Positions 26,245 through 40,790 of a stretch of DNA of 64,000 bases are shown here, piece by piece (the first letter of the stretch is position 1; the number at the start of each line of letters is the position of its first letter). The position numbers and the translations under genes are program-made. Origin of the DNA: Centropus unirufus (Eukaryota > Chordata > Aves > Cuculiformes > Centropidae); the NCBI GenBank assembly GCA_013397695.1, contig VYZI01000114.1, positions 220,714 through 284,713 of the forward strand. The letters run 5' to 3'. The notes under the pieces were generated by a model. That model was given only the letters and a program-made list of their open reading frames with translations, did no database searches and had not been told where the DNA came from.

Positions 26245-29200
26245 GAGTTTCTTGGTTTTATTCTTTCATAACTGACAGAACAGATACATGCTTTGCATAT
26301 GTATGTAGGATAGACAGACATAAAAGATATCGGTGCATTAGATCACAAACATGACACATCATTTACTGTTTTCCTCCACAGACTTTTTGTCCCTCAAGCC
26401 TTCTAGCAATGTATAGCAAGCTTAGACCACCACAATCATAGGCCACTGCATGAATATCCAACACAAAGAAATAAGGAAAGACTATGATTTAAAATCAGCT
26501 ATGCTTTTTCATTAACTAAAACTAACAATGTAAGCCAATTCTGTTGGAACCTTATATTTTTTTCAAGTAAGTATCAAATGATTAAGCTACAGCATGGTTA
26601 TTCTCCACCACAATGTTCCTAAAGATAGACAATTCAAATTAGCAATACACTTTTTTAATAGGTAAAGCAAAATTTGAAATTGGTTACAGAAGAGAAGTGG
26701 TCCTGATGATTCATAGGCAGGAAATCTTTATTATACTCCTGTACTTTTTGAACAGAAGTATTAATCCATAAAATTATTATTACTCTTTGTGTTTCTGTAA
26801 TTTCTGTATTAATGGATGTGCATAAAGAAAATGTCTATAATTTATTGTGTAATCTAATTCTTAATATAAGTTTAACAAAGTAACTGAATACTCACTTCTG
26901 CCTTTGTATTATCAAGAGTTTTGAGATTTGTGCTGCAGAAAAATAATTGCATGCAGTTAGAGCCTCTAATAGTTGGTGCAAATTTATTAGTCTAGTTGTT
27001 TTATGTTTTATTGTCAGGATTTTTTCCAATTATTAACTTTAAAGGTTAGTATTAGCATGCCTAACTATAAAAACCCAACCAACCAACTAAAAAAAAACAG
27101 TGACCAATCAGTGATCAGAGAGACAGTTGCACAGTTGCAAAGAGGGGAACACAAAAAACATAGATCAACTAACGCATTGACGATGAATGATTTCATCACT
27201 GTCACCATTGCAAAACCCCTATGATGATTCAATAGAAGAAAGTGTCTCCAGAATGCTCTTCAAACTAAGAGTGAATATTACATAAACAATGTAGCACTTA
27301 CTGTGAGGTATCTGGCTAGGGGGAGGGTGTAATCTTGTAATTGAACACTTGGAATTGTATGGGATTTATCATGGCTTGCCTATACAAAGGGTTCAGAGAA
27401 TGGAAACCCCACAGCAGATCAAGGAGGAGCAGGCTAGGGAAGATGAAAGGAGAGGAAAAAAAAGTCAGTTACTTTAAAGCTAGTTCACTCTCTGGCTGAG
27501 ACTTGCACAGTTTGTCCTATCTTCTCAATAAAGTTCAGTCACACAGCAAAGAAGATTAGAAATATGTTCATTGCTCTGTGTGTGCATTGGTGGCTAAGGA
27601 TGCATTTGAGGTGACTAATATTGAATTTGAAGTATTTATTGAGGAAAATATTGGATTTGATGCTAGATCTTACAAAGACTGAGAGTCTGGAAGTTAGATG
27701 TCAGACACACATGAAGGGTGTTTTGTTTTCTGCCGTTTTTTGTTAAGGCATGCTCAGGACTGGTTTTTGGCTCTAAATGCATCTGGCATCAAATGACACA
27801 ATTTCAACGTATCAGACTTTCAGTTTCTAAACAAGGGTGATTGTAAAAAAACTACCTATTATTGAATGGCCCTAAACCCTCCCAAACTTTGGAAATATGA
27901 TTAGGAATTCTTTTGGATAGAACTAGGTGGTTTGGGTAAAAATCATGTCAGGGATCGTTATAACAACTTTACAAGACAGACAATGAAATCCCAGTGCCTG
28001 GAAATGTTCCTAGCACCTTTTAATTTCTGAAATGTGCATAGATCTGCTGACTTCATAGCATATTCCTCTGTTCACAACAGTTTCACTTTATTTATGCTTT
28101 TCTTCATTGATCGTTCTAGTTTATTTTCCTTATTTCATCATCTAAAATGTTGCACCTGTTCCTTAGCACTTCATATTTTTTTAAGTAGGCAATTTAAATG
28201 TAAAATTACATATTCAAAATATAAACATATTTCTCAAAAATATAGAGGGCAAAGCATAATTAATAACAGTTATAGATAATTAACATTTTAAAAGAAACTG
28301 TATACTATATGACATTTTTGTGAGACTATCATTTGTCAGAATCTAGATAATATAGGATTTCAGGAGGCTGACTTCTGAAATCATCATTTCTGCATTCCAT
28401 AATTTTATTAAAAAAATGAACATTCTTTTATTAAATTCTTGTGGAGGTATTCATATCAATACACAGATGTGAAAATAGCTTTTAAAAATTACATACATAT
28501 CTTTCTATTTGTGACTGAGACTGCTTCAATTAGCAGAGAGCCAAGTAACTGTAATAGCATTCAGACGATGACAGAGAGTACCTTAACTAGGAACCTGCCT
28601 TGAAATAATAATCTCTAAAAAGACTTCAGCTGAATCTTAATACCATTATTCAAATACCTTTTGCTGCTGGACTTGTGTTTCAATGGAAGCTTCACTCAGA
28701 TCTCACATTTGCAGTGTCCATTCTTTAAGTGTTCAGAAAAATAGACATTTTTTTTTAAGATAGGACAAGAATATATTCTTCAGCAAAATAACCAATGGAT
28801 TAACTCAGGTACCCCCAACATGGAATTGCTAGGTTTCTACCTCGCATAGTAGAACCCTATTCGCAAAGGTATGGGGTGTCTCAGATGAAGGAACTTCACT
28901 CTTCTTTTAAAGGTAATCCCTATTCAGGCAGGAAAGTAAATGTATAAAGGTAAACTGAGATCAAAAAAAGGGAAGCACACACGATCATTCATGCATAAGG
29001 TTGAGGAAGCTTTTTGATGACTAATTTATGGTAACTCAGAGATTATACTGTTGAAACTATCATCCTACGCTTTTTCTATTGCACAAACCTCCCCCATAGC
29101 GTTAGTTCCTGCCTCCTGACAAGTTGGTGAACAGAGGGTTAGCTGAAGGGACCCGAAGTACAGTTTTTCTATTAGAATAACTTTTAAGGTGTTTATGTGA

Positions 29201-30916
29201 GAGAGGAGAAAGTTGTAGTTCATAACACCGTTCCTGGATATCTTCTATTTATATACAATGGCTGTCTGGCTGTAAAATGTGCATGCATTTCTCCAGACTG
29301 AAGTGGTTCTAACTGGTCACCTAGAGACCTCTATGTTTTAAAGCATTTACTATTGATTTTCGATGCTTTCTGGAATTAGTTAGAGATTTAGAAATTAGTT
29401 AGAGAAATCAGATCACTACATGAAACCATCCCTCCCCTTGTGTTTTTCTGATTTATAGTTTTAGCTAAAGTTTGATATTTATTATCCATGTGCATATTTA
29501 AGGTCAAACTTTGATACAAGTCTGGGCAAATTTTTAGTTCCCTGACAGAGAAACTAAGGTGCAGACTATCCTACTGATAGGGTAGTCAAAGCACATTTAA
29601 AACACTGTATTAAAGTCTGAACATAACCAACAAAACAGAGCACAGCATTGTCTTACAGTACCAGTTGGATGAACGGAGTATATTTTTCCCAGACAATATC
29701 TGCCCTGAAGTGTATATGAACATTTTAATGCAATTTACAGGGGCTAAAGATAAGAAGGTGGCCTTAATAAGCCCTGAGAAACATGCTGTCATTAGACACA
29801 TGCAATAGATATTATACAAAATATCTTGCTATGGGTGCAAGGACAAAAAAAGACAAGAGCTTCATATCAGTCCACTTTAAACACTAATTGTCTAATTCAA
29901 ACACAGCCATTATTTCTATTGGTACAGTTACAACAGTTCATATTATCTAATTATTACAGAAAAGCATATTTAATAACACCATTAACACTGCCAGACATAA
30001 ACTTTCCATGTATTCCTTTTTTTTTTTTGTTATGCTCAACCCTTCACTTCTTATATAGGACCTAAAGTACATAACTCCTTTCTTCCTCAGCCAGAATAAT
30101 AGTTCACAGTGAATCATCAGTATCCAGGGTGTTTTTGTCATGAAGAGGATCCCTAGAGAGTCAGCATGAAAAAATAAAAAAGATGGGGGAAGGGAATGTT
30201 TATGGAGTTAAAGCTAAGTGACGTTTTTCTACAACTTGCAAAAATGTGACTCGGGGTTCACGAGAAACAGTGCGAAAACTTAAAAATAGACAAACAGATT
30301 TGAAGACTGAGAAGATAACACTACCAACACCTTTGAAATGTTTTTGGTAAATACCTTGGGATGATGATTGATAGCCCACCACCTCCCTACCTGAGTAAAG
30401 CTGGTGCTACTGACCTGACAACCCAGAGATGCGTTGATTATAAAGTTGAATAGAACACAAAAGAAAAAAAGATCAGGTTTGGGGCTTTTTTCAACACTTT
30501 TAAGGGCTTTTTTAATGTGGTCTTTCTTTGTTGATTTGTGAGCATTGATATTACTGTAGCTGCTCTGGTAGCAACCATACCTGTTAGTTATTCAACCACC
30601 TCTCTGAACCTAAATCCAAGTCCAAATCTGTATTAAATAAAGGATGGTTGTCTGTTGCTCAGTGAATATATAGGTTTGCTAGGCCTCCTAGCAAATTTTA
30701 TTTTCCTTGATTTCAGTATAAACTTTATAGTTAGAGACACTTCTACTCGGTCTTTAAAAGCATTTTATTTCCAGAAAAGCGATTAAATCATAAAAAACCT
30801 GTCTTACATTTAAATTTTTAAAATATTTCACTTTAAAAAGGTACCAAACCTACCCCTTCTGATAACAGTAAATCAGAATCTATAGAAATATTTATTAAAT
30901 ATCTTAGTGTTTCTTA
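26245..30916. other. Gene-free AT-rich stretch
   Basis: About 4.7 kb. The interval 27300-27560 is less AT-rich and ends in a poly(A)-signal-like 'ctcaataaagttcag', but I cannot assign it. Open frames are of chance length. Confidence 0.45.
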
Positions 30917-31237
30917 TTAATACATGTGGTGACATTTAATGCAAAAGTATAAAGGAAGAGATGGGTCTGATACATCAATGTAATTAAGCAGAAATTTAAT
31001 AAGACATGCACAAGGTACAGGGAAGACATCGGTGCTGTATGTATATTTTACCAAATCAAAATCCCGGGTAGGGCAAATCATCAAAATTTCTGTATTCTGC
31101 TGTACAGTACCTCTTGCATGATCTGACTTGATATACTCACTTAGCTGAACTGGACTAGAAATCTTGGTCATTTCAATCCTTGTATTATCTTTGGCATGCT
31201 CTGAAGCTCCTTCCCATGAGATACTGCAGAATTTCAA
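30917..31237 (-). other. 106-codon open frame, coding status doubtful
   Basis: A minus-strand open frame that begins only with a TTG. Amino-acid composition is balanced and a GTGAGT donor-like site falls inside it, but no domain is recognised. Frames of about 100 codons are expected several times in 64 kb at this base composition, so it is listed only for completeness. Confidence 0.12.
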
Positions 31238-32764
31238 TGTTCATTAAAATTCAAAAAAACAATCAGAGAATTTCCTGGAAGAATAATTTCAAAGATTGTT
31301 AAATATAAATTCACAGTTTCTGGTTGAAAAATCCTCTCAAGCTGCTCAACTATTTTGTGCTCCTCTTACTCTTGTATTCTTCCTTAGGCAGCTGTTGTTG
31401 GAGGCCATTAAACTCATGAAAATTTGGTCTGATCTACTTCGCCAGCTATTATTTCACACTCTTATACAATTAAAGAATTGAGCTTAACCTAGCTGGAAGT
31501 GAGACAGAAAAATCATGGCGTAGTTAACATAAGAATCATTACTGCTTAGTTAAATAATATTTTCAGTATACCAGTCTAAGATATGCTCTATTATTTTATG
31601 AAACATTTGCTTTGATTAGGAAAAAGAATTGCAGGTCTGATGAGAATGTTATGTTAGAATATGGGGACATGATAGCATAAATTAAGAGTTAGATGATAAA
31701 TTTTTCTCACACCATTTTGAATAATAAGCTTCAGTGATTATAGCAGCTAACAGCTTATCAGCTACTTTACCAGATGTCAGTTTATTGCTCTTGTTTAGCC
31801 AAGTTATATTCACAGTTCTATAAATCCTCATTCTCTAAATGGTGTTGAACAATACCTCAAAAATTTTATGTTTTTACTTACAGATTGTAGGGCATGAAGA
31901 TAAACTGATCTTCACAAGAATGTTCATAAAAACCTTGTCATGATGTGTCAGATTTGCTGCTTTAGTGAATAAAGTGTCTTATAATCTGGTTCAAATGGTT
32001 CTGGAAAAGACAGGAAACATTTTTCTGCTTTCAGAGTTATACCCCTTGTTCTTGGGAGCAGCCTTTCTTCCATGTTCTATTTAATGTCAAATCAGAGAAT
32101 GCAAAGTTTCCTGGATATTGGGAAATATTTTGATTAGGAGGAAAATCTTATAAATTCAGAGAGATATATATGCTAGCATTGGACATAGAAACTGATTTGG
32201 TTTCACTGAAGATCAACCAATGTTACATTTCATTTAGGTTAAGCAGTATTCATGTGACACAGAAAAATAATAGTGGCAACTCCAAGATTAAAACTACAAA
32301 GCCTTCCATATATACTATGTTTAACAGTATCACCCCTATTCTTAAGACTGTTAGTGTAAAACCATCCCACATTATGTTAAAGTGTTAAAAATGTAGCAGA
32401 ACTTTTGCATCATTCCTTTCAGATATAAAAATATCTTATTCAATTCTACAATTTAATATTAAGTAATGAGATTTTTTTTATTTTTTTATTTTTTTTCAAT
32501 TTTCCCCCTTATCCCTCACACAGTGACAGTGCAAGCATTCTTGAAAGGAAAATAAGTATTTGTTCGGAGGGGTAATCCAACAGAATCACTTCTGTTGGCA
32601 TAAATCACTAAATCACTTCTTTGGCATATTCTTTTAGAATAATTATGTATGGCCTGGGAACTGATAGTATGTATGAAAAATACACATTCAGATTAAGGGG
32701 CAGTAATTTACTGCATTTCAGTGGCAGATTTCTGTGTGAATTTTTCATATCATGTAGCTCACAA
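31238..32764. other. Gene-free AT-rich stretch
   Basis: Unique DNA with a T-rich run at 32470-32510. No feature recognised. Confidence 0.5.
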
Positions 32765-33275
32765 GAGAACTCCAGAGGTCATTTTGTCTAGGCTTCTGTT
32801 CATAACTTCCATTTAGTGCAAGACATTTAGGACATTTTGAGTATCTCTATTTATGGAGATTACACAGCCTCTTCAGACAACCTCTTTCAGTGTTTGACCA
32901 CCTTCACAATGTTGTTTTTCTTTTGTCTTATGTTGTATTGGAACTTCCTATATTGCAACTCATGTAATCATTATCCCTGGGCTTCTACTCTACATCTCTG
33001 AAAGCACCTGGCTTTTTATTTCCTCTGCTCTCGTATTAGGAAGTTATAGACATCAGTGTCTCCTTGACCCAGTCTTCTCAATATTGAACAGGCCCACCTA
33101 TCTTAATCTTCTCCTCATATATCATGTACCCAAGGCCACTGAGCATCTGGGTGGTCTTTGCTGGCCTTTCTCCAGTACATGCAGTCTTTCTGATATATCG
33201 GTGCCCAAAGTTGGATGCAGTACTGCAAATGTGGTCTCACCAATGTCAAAGCAAATGGAAGAATCACTTTGTTTC
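32765..33275 (-). mobile_element. CR1 LINE, old 5'- and 3'-truncated copy
   Basis: Reverse-orientation CR1. Diverged blocks in order are 'gaactccagaggtcattttg' (3' UTR), 'gcctcttcagacaacctctt', 'ggcctttctccagtacatgc', 'gcccaaagttggatgcagta' and 'aatgtggtctcaccaatg', which match the antisense CR1 3' UTR and pol tail. The terminal octamer repeat is not seen, and substitutions are many, so the copy is old. The small plus-strand open frames here are antisense by-products. Confidence 0.85.
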
Positions 33276-36200
33276 AGCTAATGTTTTGACTTTTCAGTTA
33301 TATAAGATTTAGCCACCACAACAATGATGGTAGTTATCATTCTTTAAAAATAGCTACATGTCAAGATCAGCAAACCAAAATGAAAACGGTAAATGAATTT
33401 CTTCAAGAATCAGGGAAAGAGAGATTTAGCACACAACTAAGTTTTTTTCCTGTTATATTTATAAATGTAGTCTAAAAAAATTACAGCGAAAGAGTTTCTC
33501 CCACTATGATGCAAATAAAGATGTTAACTATCAGAAGGTGCTGTATTGGTGCATGAGTCTCAAGTGTTCATCCTTGCCTGCTAGAAAATGTTTTTATGTT
33601 GAAGTTTTTCAGGAGAAATGAATCATATTTGACAATGATAATTTAAGAATTATTGATAATTTACTATAATTTAGCAATTCCTAGAAAGGTAGCCTGGATA
33701 TATTTGACTTACTTGCATAAGGACAAGGAACGTGAGAAGTATTTATGGCACACATGGGTGTAAGAAGTGGAAAGCTTTTCTTTCTTTCATGAGTATATTC
33801 AAGATTTTTTCTATAATTTTTTTCTATAAATTAGATCAGAACTTAGAAGATTTTTCTCTGTATGAGCAGAGAAGCAGCATTTGGCTTCCTAATTAAATCA
33901 ATCAATCAATCAATAAATAATCTGCCATCTCTCATCCTTCTGCTTTAAGTCTAACACTAGAAAAAGTAGACAAATTTCAGAAATATTTCAATAGTAACTA
34001 TGCATAAGTAAAAAAGTAAGAAAAATACGTAGAAATCTGATGCATAAGTATTTCATACTCACTTCACTTTTAGATTGAAGAAAATCTACAATAATTCTCA
34101 CTTCCCTTTTTTAGCTAATCCCTTTCCATAATTGGAGAATCATTGAAGTTTATCCACCCAGTGATGCCAGCAGAGTCTTCTAACCACTGCTGAAAAGACC
34201 AAAAAGTTATATAAAATTTCATTGATGACATTTATATGAGTTCTTTCAATTACTTTTCTTAGAAGAATGCTAAAGGGAAGTATGATTTATGAAGTCTTAT
34301 AGGTATTTAGTATAGTTCAGGGAAAATAAAATTGTGTCAAGTCTGAGATGCTGCCAACTAAAAAAAAGTGTAAAGTAATGCCGTGGAAGTTAAGGGTATT
34401 TTTAGGCCTTAGGTAAAATTTCATTGATATTATCAGGAGAACATTCTTCTCCCTCCCTGTTCCAAAAGAATCAGTTATTTGGGGCAAAGTCAGAAGTGAA
34501 TTAACTCCTTTACTTGTCTGAGGAAGACACCCAAGGGAAGTGGGAATTCTCAAGTACTTGGCACCTCCTGATGACTCCCTTGCTGTTGTACATGCTATTA
34601 TCTACTGCTTCATAAACCCTTAGAAGGACTGGGGGTTTTTTTCCAGGTTTACCAAGTATGACTAATAAAGCAACACATTTACATGTTCCTAGCCCACAGA
34701 GGTTTGAGGATTATTCGTTTATAAAGATATCTGGCCCTCGAGTGTAAAGAAAATTATTCTAGCAGGAGCAAGCAATTTCCCCGCAAGGTGAAACAAAGAC
34801 TCCAACTAGAAAGAGATGTGAGAGGAAAGACAGACAGCAGTTTTCTATTCAGTCTGGTCCTGCCAAAATAGGATGACATGGAAAATATTTAAAAGTTGTT
34901 AGTCTCTTGAAAGCTTGTTTGTTTCTTTTCCAGGAATATGATTTGGCATAATTATATCTATATATATATACTCACTGTAGTTCTAAAACGGTCTGTTGAA
35001 AATGGGTTGACAAAAATAGTATGACATTAGTATTAAGATGGATAAAAAGATTAATTAGACATAAACCAATAAATTTCAAAATATTTTATATTATCAGCCA
35101 TTTGTGTGTTAAAAATAAGAATGATCCCATAGGTTAAATAAATAAATAAAAAATCTGAATATATCACCAGCTAATAATGATATGTAAAAGATGGCATTCA
35201 GATCATTCAGCTACAAAAGTCATGTTACAGTTGCATTCTAATTAACACATTATCATGTATACTCAAATGTAACAACCTGGATCCTGGAAGTAGCTTCTCA
35301 AATATTATCGTAGCATAAGAATGACTTTTGAGCAGAGAGTAAAGAGGAGAGATCTGGTCCAAGATTCACAACAGATTAATATTGTAATGCAGTGCCAGGT
35401 CTGAAATAGTAAGCTAGCAACAGAACTATTTGAAAAAGTCTGTTCTTTGGCGTTATGGATGCTCATAACTGACATATGAGCACCTATCTTTTCCTAAGAA
35501 TATTTGCAATACAGAAAATGGGCTTCTGTGTGTTTAAGCACACTTAAAAAGATTGCTGTATCATGCATAATATAAGCTTGACAAGTTCTCTTGAGTTCCA
35601 TGATCCAGTGTCAGCCTTGCTTATTTTGTAATGTTTCAGTGTTTAGACTAATTTTACCCAATGTAAATAACATGAATGGGGCTTCTATTATTACAATTTT
35701 GCTTAAAGTAACAATTTCATAATCCTAAAAATGTTTGTTTATTATTCATTGTCTGTCTATTGTAAAAGAATGTACATTCCACCCCTGACTTATTTCTGAG
35801 CCATTGTGCTGGCACTGCAAAGTCAGGACAAGGCTATTAGATTCCATAACAAAGCTCTACAGAACTTCAAGATGTGTAGGCATCTTGAAAAGACAATGGA
35901 GGCATCAGTGTCATTCCTGATTTTTTTTAATTGACAGCTTTATTATATAAGATGTTTAAACAACATAAGCAAGATAATCTCTAGGTTTAACATTCACAAG
36001 CAGAGTAACCTAAATCCAAGACTACAGCCAGCCATTCACGTTGTGGCCTTTTGTACTGGATCTAGGGATTCTACACATGTGGTGTCTGACAGCTCAATTT
36101 GAACTAGAGGAGAGGAAAAATAAATAAAGATATTTCCAAAAGATAATATGAATATTTTGTAAGCCAGGAAGCCTTCTTTTGACCTTGTATAAACCTTTTA

Positions 36201-39200
36201 TTTACTTAATAAGCTGTGCTTCAGCAGGGTAATTGGATGACTGCTTAGTTTAATCTTTTGAGCATTGTGATGCTATTGCCATCTATAAAAATATTCACTT
36301 GTTGAGAAGCAGGTCTCTTACAGAATCAAGTCTTCAGCTATCTAACTTATTTATATGTTGTTTCAATTAAAGGTGTACTCCTTTTCTGGCTTTTTTCAAT
36401 AGATGTCTTTACAATTGTTCATTACTTTCTAACTGCCAATACTGTTTTTGACTTTTTATCTTACTGCCAGGTTGTTTTAAAGTAGCTCACCTATTTAAAA
36501 TCTTCATTATTTTCATCCTTTTCCCATTTAACAATAGGACTTATCTTGCCTTATTATTATATTCTTAGCAATATGTGTTGCAGTTCATCCAATTTTCTCT
36601 AACCTTCTGACTACATTATTTCACTGACCAGTCTGGCTGCTTTTCTGTCTCTGAGGTATTAGTTTGTTTCTGTATGAGTTTATTTCTGTATCAGCTTATT
36701 TCTGTATTATTTTGTTTCTTGTTGTCTTAAAAGTATCACTTTTAAACCTTAACTCCTCAAATAGTATATTTTGAACTGCTACTATAAGGTAAAATTTCCC
36801 ATTTTATTGTGTGTATCTATATGAGGAAGATAAACATTCACCTGCCAGAAGAGACAGGCTTCACATAGAAAGCTTAAGGGAATAAGAAAATAATGTGAAG
36901 ACAAACATTTCCTTAAAGTGAATATATTCCAAATTTGGCAAATATATTAAATCCAGTTACTGGCTTAGACCTTAACTTATATTTTGCCAGGTATGTTTTA
37001 TTCCAATGTATCCAACATTGGTTGTGGGTATTATGGACATCTACCTTAGGAATTTCCTGCTTAAAAAAACCCATTAACTATAAAATTTAGTCAACATGTT
37101 TACAAAAACCTGTATATTAGACTTTTAGACATAGTGACATGAATACCAAAATACCACTGCCATTGCAGTCACTTTCTACCCCTATTCAGTTTATCTGTGC
37201 CATCCTGTATCACTCTTACTGTGAAGAACTATTCACTAATACCAAAACCAAAAATATATATAATTCTAAAAGCACAACTTAAGCAAAATATGCTCATTTT
37301 ACTTTGTTTAACATTAAGCTGTGTTGGTTCTGGACTTACTTAATACATTTTATATCCTAAGGGATCAGTTCCAAAGTCTCTGATCGGCATGTGTACCCAG
37401 AACAATTTTAGATGTATGCGTGAGAGTACATAGACAATAATCTATATGCTTTGTCTCCACATAGGGAAAGCAGAGGCTCCCATGCCAAATGGAAACTAGT
37501 GTAAGCTGTGACCTCATACATAAGAAAAGGAATTAATTGGTAGGTATACACCATGAAAATCCCCACAGACTTATTCAGTTGTAGTGGCTTCCCTATGGCT
37601 AACAGCCTAACTCCCACTCAGCCACTCAACCTCCCTCCCATCCCTTTCAGCCAGATGTGGTGTGTTGAAGATAGGAAAAATAGATGTGAAAAAACTCTTG
37701 GCTTGAGATAAAGGCAGAGATGTCACTTATGAATTACAGTCCTGGGTTAAACACACTCAGCTTGGGGAAAATTTGTTTATTGCTAATTGAAATAAAACCA
37801 ATTTCTCATTCAAGTAACGTGAAGCAAAAAAAAAAGCGAAAAAAAAATGTGAAAAGAAAAGAACTGTATCCCTCATGGGTCAACTCCAGTGTCTCCTCAT
37901 AGTGGTCAACCCTGCAGCCCCTGCTGCCAGGATCTGGGCATATGCCTGTAGCAGAACTGGTTTTGGTCTTCATATTTTGACCAGTTCCCCAGTTGTCTGC
38001 TTGTTGAGCTATACAGTGGAGATACACCAGCCCTAAGGTCAGATCTCACTCGTGGTCATTTGTCTTAAATACAAAAAATGCCAACAAATTAGGGGAAAAA
38101 ATAAATGTTTAACTATCGTTTTTGGTTGAGTTAAATTTGTACTGAGAACTACAAGCAAATGAAATAATGAAATATAGTCAGAATGAAATGCTGCAGGGCA
38201 GACACTTAAAGGAAAGATGCCAGCAGAAAAAAAGAAAAAAAAACCTCGACAGAATAGCCCTGTTTTCCTCAGCTTTCAATAATACTTTTGCTCCCTCTTT
38301 TTTTTTTTCTTTACCCTGTAAAAAAGATAACTGCTTCCTCTTTGGATTTTGATTCCTATCAGCAGACAAATCATTAAAAATCATCTGCATATCTGATAAT
38401 TTATGTAGTAGGGAAAGGTAGTATATGAAAATATTACAGGACTTTAGGAGACTATCTCTTTTGAGATCCTAAATCTCTGTGTATATAAATAGACATGTTC
38501 ACACAACAAAAGATAAGAATCTTTCTTTTGTATATATTTCCATTAAAACATCTAATGTGAACTGAATTTACACTGTGTTTTTTTTTCAAACTTCCATGGA
38601 AATAACAAACTTGACAGAAATACAAAATGAGAATAGCTTAAATACAGTTAGCTTTGTTGTTTTACCTCATAGTACACTATGTTGCTGGTCTGATTATGTC
38701 ACTGAAGCTGAACCTTTTCACACTATGGAAAGTAACAGAAAGTTTCCAGACCACACATACAGGTGGATATAGGCTTTTAAAGTGATCATGAGAAAAATGT
38801 TTGCTTAAAGACTTTGCGGACTAAGAAAAACTATGAAAATATCCGCTGGTTTGTTTCTGTTGGGTTAATGAAAACAGTGTTTATGTTGCTATCAAAAAAG
38901 CAACTTCTCTTATATTTAATTTACTGTGAACTGTGCATCTGAACTAGAGTGAACCATTTAGGCAAAAGAAAAATCTCTGCATGAGGAAATAAATCCTAAA
39001 GGAGAATAAAGTATTTGACGACTTTGAAGCTGGATTCTCCTTTATTTAAATTCATTATTATCTTGTTTCCTAAGTAATCTTTTGGATATTTATGGCTAAA
39101 CCATAAATGATGGTATTACTCAGTTGAAATGAAGATCATAAAACCTAGCTCATAGAAATTTTTATAAAAGCTTACCTTATAAGCAAATCTTTCCCATTTT

Positions 39201-40389
39201 GTTTGGATTAAGTTTAAATGTAATACATCTTTCCTTTACTAAACACAAATTCAATTCTTCATCTTATGTAGGAACATTTTTGTGAACTAACACTAGTTCA
39301 CTGAGCAGCATCTGGGCCATCAGAAGCCCATTAGCACATCACTAGGTGGTGTGATGCAATGTTTTAAGATTTGTGAGTCGACAGTATTCAAAAGGAACTT
39401 CTAGACTCAAGTCCTGAGAAATAGTCTCCAGACTATTTCTGAACTAAATATATTTTCTTTGGGTTTTAAGACAACAAAATATTGTTTAAAATTTTTACCT
39501 TACACTGAAAAAAAGATAGGAAATGCATCTAATTTACTTGCTGGTGCATTTCCTGAAAGGGAGCAAAAATATCTATTTCTCTCTTGTCTCTTTAATTATC
39601 ATGTTCAAGATTTAGTGAAATTTTTACACTGTTGATTGTGGTTTGTTTTTTTTTTATTCCCGAGGGAAAATATATATTCCAGAAATGATTTAGAAAGACT
39701 ATTATTTTCAGAAGCCCATGTTATTTCGGATTTCAGAGCATATGTGCCACATTTTGATGCATCTTGTCTGGTTTAATCAATCAAGTTGATGCATATGTGA
39801 CATGATCCAGTTTCACATGATCAGAATTACTTCATTTGACATACTGCCATATGACATTTAAGGTCAAATTAAAAATAATAACAAACAAGCAAAAACTTTG
39901 CACTACATTAAATGATTTTAAGAAAACAGAACTTACTTTTTACAGCCAGGTAAGGTATTTGTGCTCAGATGAGAAACACTTACCTTTTAAGTATTTGTGG
40001 TATTTCTGTGGCCAGATTAGATTTCCTGTTACTATAAATTTAAACAGTACTGTAATTCAACACAGTGCTTGAACCTCAAGATGTGAAGAATTTTTTTTTT
40101 CTGTTTAATAATTCATCTGTAAAGCCTGGCAGGGGAAATTGACAGAATTAAAAATTAGAGAATTAAAAAATGCCTGCCTGTGAAAGATCCACACCAAAGC
40201 AAATGTATGTTCTTGAAGGAACTGCACCTCTTTGGAAGCCCATGCCAGGGCACAGTGAAAGGGTGAGAAGGAAGGAGCAGCAGAAAAAAAAACAACACTT
40301 ACTGTCTGTAACAGTTACAAGGATAAGCAAGAACTGAGAAGAAAAGCTCATATTTAAACATTTGTATAAAACCACCCTAAGTGTGACTA
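33276..40389. other. Gene-free AT-rich stretch
   Basis: About 7.1 kb. Holds an (AATC)n run at 33896-33919, an (AT)n run near 34954-34971, an imperfect 'tttctgtat' tandem at 36665-36720 and A/T homopolymers near 37830-37860 and 38290-38310. No transposon body, exon or RNA gene recognised; open frames are all under 80 codons. Confidence 0.45.
33896..33919. repeat. (AATC)n short tandem repeat
   Basis: About five AATC units followed by AATAAATAA. Simple microsatellite. Confidence 0.8.
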
Positions 40390-40741
40390 GAAGGTCGAGG
40401 GAGGGGATTTATCCTCTATTCTACTCATGAAGGAGCTCGCCTGGAGTATTGCATTCAGTTCTGGAGTCCTCAGCACAGGAAGGACATGTGTTTGTCAGAG
40501 CAAGTCCAGAGAAGGGTCGTAAAGATGATCAGAGGGTAAAAGCACCTCCCATCTGGGGACAGGTGGAGAGTGGGTCTTGTTTGGCCTAGAAAAGACAAGA
40601 CCCTGGCTAGAGCTTCTAATAGCCTTCCAGCTCTTACAGGGGACCTACAGGAAAGATGAGGAGGGTTTTTTATCCGGGAATGGAATGATAGGATGAGAGA
40701 TAATCGTTTTATGTTGAATGAGGGGAGATTTAGAGTACATG
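40390..40741 (+). mobile_element. CR1 LINE fragment (pol C-terminus)
   Basis: Plus-strand CR1. Blocks are 'ggagctcgcctggagtattg', 'cattcagttctggagtcctc', 'agcacaggaaggacatg', 'gcaagtccagagaagggtc', 'acaggggacctacaggaaag' and 'gagagataatcgttttatgt'. They correspond to the C-terminal pol region; the first block encodes the LEYCIQFW-like motif. The element breaks off inside the region that normally precedes the 3' UTR, directly before a (TGATA)n microsatellite. Frames are interrupted. Confidence 0.9.
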
Positions 40742-40751
40742 TGATGAATAA

Positions 40752-40790
40752 ATATGATATGATATGATATGATATGATATGATATGATAT
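40752..40790. repeat. (TGATA)n microsatellite
   Basis: Seven to eight TGATA units immediately after the broken end of the CR1 copy. The unit differs from the CR1 octamer tail, so it probably arose separately at the junction. Confidence 0.93.

Noticed and set aside
26127..26321. 64-codon minus-strand frame with Phe/Ile/Tyr repeats, membrane-like
   Set aside because: Produced entirely by the (AAAAT)n microsatellite.
27300..27560. Possible LTR with AATAAAG poly(A) signal
   Set aside because: No matching U3 blocks, no terminal TG/CA pair or target-site duplication visible.
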